Shown: in pieces, positions 61,481 to 64,000 of the stretch
How positions within the stretch are numbered: position 1 is the first letter of the stretch
Layout of the letters: every line of letters starts with the position of its first letter
Source: Gnetum montanum
Taxonomy: Eukaryota; Streptophyta; Gnetopsida; Gnetales; Gnetaceae
Direction of reading: 5' to 3'
Length of the DNA stretch: 64,000 nt
Assembly (NCBI GenBank): GCA_015680685.1
Contig: MNCI01027250.1
Location: 118,076-182,075 of the forward strand
Position numbers and translations under genes: made by a program
The notes under the pieces: generated by a model
Databases searched by the model: none
Seen by the model: only the letters and a program-made list of their open reading frames with translations
What the model was told of the DNA's origin: nothing

Positions 61481-61554
61481 ATCGAGACTTGCAGCACTGG
61501 TATTCCTGCAGTAAGAGCGTTAGGAATACAGTAGTTAAGGTTAAAACGAAGATC

Positions 61555-63006
61555 ATGGATTTACTGTATGCGCTATTGCAGGTAGCTGTGGCTGTGATTT
61601 GTGCCGTGGCGGTGTCCACGACGCTTAAATGGCTACATTACCGCCGCAGCCGGTGCTGTTACTTGGTGAATTACAGCGGCTACCTCCCGCCGGAGGAGCT
61701 CAAAGTTAACATGGAGGCCAGCCTCTACTTCACGGCCAAACTGCAACCGGTCATGGCCGACCGCCTGGAACGCCAGTGGCGCCTTCTCCTGCGCTCGGGT
61801 CTGGGCGAGGAAACCTACGTCAACAAATTCGTCTTCTCCAAAGACGACTACGTCAACGCCACTGTGGAGGAAGCCCACGAAGAAGCCGAGGAAGCCCTCA
61901 CGGCGGTTCTGGACGATCTCTTCGCCAAAACCGGCGTGAAACCGGCGCAAATCGGCATCCTCATCACCAACATAAGCACCTTCAATCCGGCGCCGTCTGC
62001 GGCCGGCTGGCTCATAAACCGCTACAAAATGCGGGAGGACATCAAGTCCTTCAATCTCTCCGGCATGGGCTGTGCCGCCAACTTGATCGGCATATCCATG
62101 GCCAGGGATCTGTTGTCGCTGAGTCCCGAATCCTACGCCCTCGTCGTGGGAACGGAAACCACCACAGTGAACTGCAACTACCTCGGACGCGACAGCACCA
62201 TGATGCTCACTAACTGCCTCTTCCGTTTGGGCGGCAACGCCGTTCTGCTCTCCAACCGCGCCGGAGAAGCCGGCCGTGCCCGAATGAGGCTCCGTCACGT
62301 CGTGCGCACGACCCACGCGGCTCCCGACGACGCCTACGGCTGCGTGCTGGCCACCGAGGACGCCGACGGCGTCTACGGAATATCCCTTCAACGCGGCCTC
62401 ATCGGCGTCGCCGGTGACACCGTACGCCGGAATCTGACGGAACTCGGCCCCAAAGTTCTGCCCCTCCGCGAGCAGCTCCGTTACTTCTACTACAACGTGG
62501 TGCTCCCTCTTCTCCGTCTCCGGCGCCTGATAACCGCTGCCCAAGCTCCGCCGGCTCCGTATGCGCCGAATTTCCGGGCGGCGTTCGAGCATTTCTGCAT
62601 TCATCCGGGCGGGCGCGCTGTGATCAACGGTGTGGGCAACAATCTGGGCTTGACGGACTACGATCTGGAGCCGTCGCGCATGGCTCTGCATCGATTCGGG
62701 AATACGTCGACGTCCGGGATTTGGTACGAGTTGGCGTATTTGGATGCCAAGAGGCGACTCCGCCGCGGAGATCGCCTGTGGCAGATCGCACTCGGTTCCG
62801 GGTTCAAGTGCAACTCTGCCGTGTGGGAGGTGCTGGCGGAGGTTGATCCAGAGGCCGATAACGTGTGGGATGATGTCATTCATCGCTATCCCTGCGATAC
62901 AAGGAATCGGTTTTCTGAGCAGTATTGCCAGCCGATCGTTAACTATTTTCGGGCCATCGAGCAGGGCGAGAATCCGTCGCCTCCGCGGATGCCTACTTGG
63001 CCTTAG
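61555..63006 (+). CDS. KCS: 3-ketoacyl-CoA synthase (fatty acid elongase condensing enzyme)
   Basis: This single-exon gene encodes 483 residues. Family members sit in the ER membrane and condense malonyl-CoA with long-chain acyl-CoA, the rate-setting step of very-long-chain fatty acid synthesis for waxes, cutin, suberin and lipids. The start is the ATG at 61,555, in good context (A at -3, G at +4). The frame is open further upstream but without an ATG. Residues about 3-24 form a hydrophobic membrane segment; many relatives have two. YLVNYSGYLPPEEL (residues 38-51) opens the FAE1-type domain. Catalytic Cys173 lies in NLSGMGCAAN, His350 in HFCIHPGGRAV and Asn383 in HRFGNTSTSG; the His-Asn spacing of 33 matches FAE1. 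FKCNSAVW is also present. An unusual stretch is VINGVGNNLGL, where relatives have VIDELEKNL. The CDS is strongly GC- and CpG-rich, unlike its surroundings, and has no internal stop, so it is probably functional. The exact subfamily and substrate are not determined. Confidence 0.95.
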   Translation: MDLLYALLQVAVAVICAVAVSTTLKWLHYRRSRCCYLVNYSGYLPPEELKVNMEASLYFTAKLQPVMADRLERQWRLLLRSGLGEETYVNKFVFSKDDYVNATVEEAHEEAEEALTAVLDDLFAKTGVKPAQIGILITNISTFNPAPSAAGWLINRYKMREDIKSFNLSGMGCAANLIGISMARDLLSLSPESYALVVGTETTTVNCNYLGRDSTMMLTNCLFRLGGNAVLLSNRAGEAGRARMRLRHVVRTTHAAPDDAYGCVLATEDADGVYGISLQRGLIGVAGDTVRRNLTELGPKVLPLREQLRYFYYNVVLPLLRLRRLITAAQAPPAPYAPNFRAAFEHFCIHPGGRAVINGVGNNLGLTDYDLEPSRMALHRFGNTSTSGIWYELAYLDAKRRLRRGDRLWQIALGSGFKCNSAVWEVLAEVDPEADNVWDDVIHRYPCDTRNRFSEQYCQPIVNYFRAIEQGENPSPPRMPTWP

Positions 63007-64000
63007 GCTTTTGTTGCTGCAATAGGAATAATGTCCGGGTATTTCAATTTCTGCTGTCGATGGATGCATGGTTTGGGGATCTCTATCTCGACTGAAAAAC
63101 GATTCTTTCTTGAACTATACTAGTAGAACTATCATGCAGTAAGAGAACATGTCTGTAAGCTGTGTAAGCCATGGAACTCATATGAGTGAAACAATTAGCA
63201 TATTGAATCATTGATAAACTTTGCTAAAACACATTAAACAAGAGATTTACAAAGGCAACAAATGACCTCTTCAAAAGAGAAGGAACCAACCAACACATTC
63301 AAATTACCAAAAGCCACGAGCCTATGAACCAAATGAACTCTTACATAAGGGTAAGAGTTTGCTTCCCTTACTACAAGTATATAAAAGTGAATCCATAAAA
63401 ATCAATGCTTTGAGGACTGTACAAAATCTGGTTCACTATTCCACAACCTATAACATTGCCTAAAGATTTGCATTAGATGATTGATGAGGAAGATCTAACC
63501 ATAACATCATGTCAAAATAAGAATATTTGAAGAAATTAATATTAAAAAACTTTCAAAAAATTCTACTTTCTTACACTACTCTCTATGAATAATGACATAC
63601 GGATGCAACCATTCGAATCTTTTCATAAAAACTATTAGTTTTGCTCATTGTTTAGTGAATTGGTCCATTAATCCACTGTTAGCATAGGATCTTTAGATGA
63701 ATATTCAATTTTATCTCAATATACATAAACATAAAATTTTCCCTTTGAGAGAATTTGATCACTTATAACTTTGGGTAGTTAATATAGCATCCTTATTAAT
63801 TATCTATAAAATTTTATAAATTAATAACAAAAATACTAGAAAACCACATTTAATTCTTTTCCTTTTTCACTCAAGAAAAAGAATTTTGAATGAAAAAAAA
63901 AATATATGTGTCGAAGTTTAAGATAGGAAAAAATAATATGAAATTGAAGATATGAAAAATCAAGTTATTGTCAATGATAAGAATGATCAAATATTAATAA
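63007..64000. other. 3' flank of the synthase gene; no further gene seen
   Basis: Composition returns to AT-rich within about 100 bp of the stop. No canonical AATAAA lies close to the stop; GGAATAATG at about 63,027-63,035 is a possible near-upstream polyadenylation element. No other coding feature is seen to the end of the window. Confidence 0.5.

Noticed and set aside
61489-61554. A KCS start 22 codons upstream of 61,555
   Set aside because: The upstream codon at 61,489 is TTG, not ATG. It lies about 10 bp after the TATA box, probably upstream of or at the transcription start, and the residues have no family counterpart.
61633-63069. A 478-codon open frame on the - strand opposite the KCS gene
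   Set aside because: It mirrors the GC-rich, codon-biased KCS frame. Its translation has no recognisable domain and the + strand reads as a complete enzyme, so it is a shadow frame.

Overview
The window looks like intergenic DNA from a large, repeat-rich seed-plant nuclear genome. A conifer or other gymnosperm is my inference. The reasons are AT-rich, CpG-poor background, layers of old nested LTR retrotransposons from plant-specific lineages (Athila, Tat/Ogre, chromovirus, Ty1/copia) riddled with stops, and one sharply GC-rich, apparently intact plant gene. No bacterial, organellar or rRNA/tRNA genes were seen.

Layout. 1-2,550: no recognisable gene. 2,585-16,440: a decayed chromovirus-type Ty3/gypsy element on the + strand (element 1), split inside its integrase by a 9.96-kb Athila-type element on the - strand (element 2, 5,446-15,405). 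The insertion keeps both LTRs, the primer-binding site and a perfect 5-bp target duplication (GTGGC). 16,441-25,900: mostly featureless AT-rich DNA with a tRNA-like SINE candidate, a LINE tail and a possible LTR. 25,950-29,545: the RT, two RNase H domains and integrase of a Tat/Ogre-type element on the - strand. 29,550-37,340: degenerate repeat blocks, then a + strand gene-like unit with at least six candidate exons (33,292-37,025). 37,349-47,204: a second Athila-type element (element 4, + strand, perfect GAAGG duplication), a sister of element 2 in opposite orientation. 47,210-51,260: Tat-type protease, gag and a pre-gag region on the - strand. 51,300-53,400: repeats related to the block at 30-31.6 kb. 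53,430-55,500: Ty1/copia gag, PBS and probable LTR on the - strand. 57,133-57,753: a MITE-like unit with inverted ends.

The only gene that looks functional is a single-exon 3-ketoacyl-CoA synthase (ATG at 61,555, stop at 63,006, 483 aa) with the Cys-His-Asn catalytic set. It would catalyse the condensing step of very-long-chain fatty acid elongation on the ER for wax, cutin, suberin or lipid synthesis. Its proximal promoter is built from about four tandem units, each beginning with a TATA-like box.

The most interesting items are the repeated core promoter of the synthase gene; the GATATC palindrome array just upstream of the TATA box in the Athila LTRs; and the interval bracketed by related repeat blocks that holds gag-protease on one strand and a spliced gene-like unit on the other, with no RT between. 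All domain assignments come from reading translations by eye. No alignment or database search was run.
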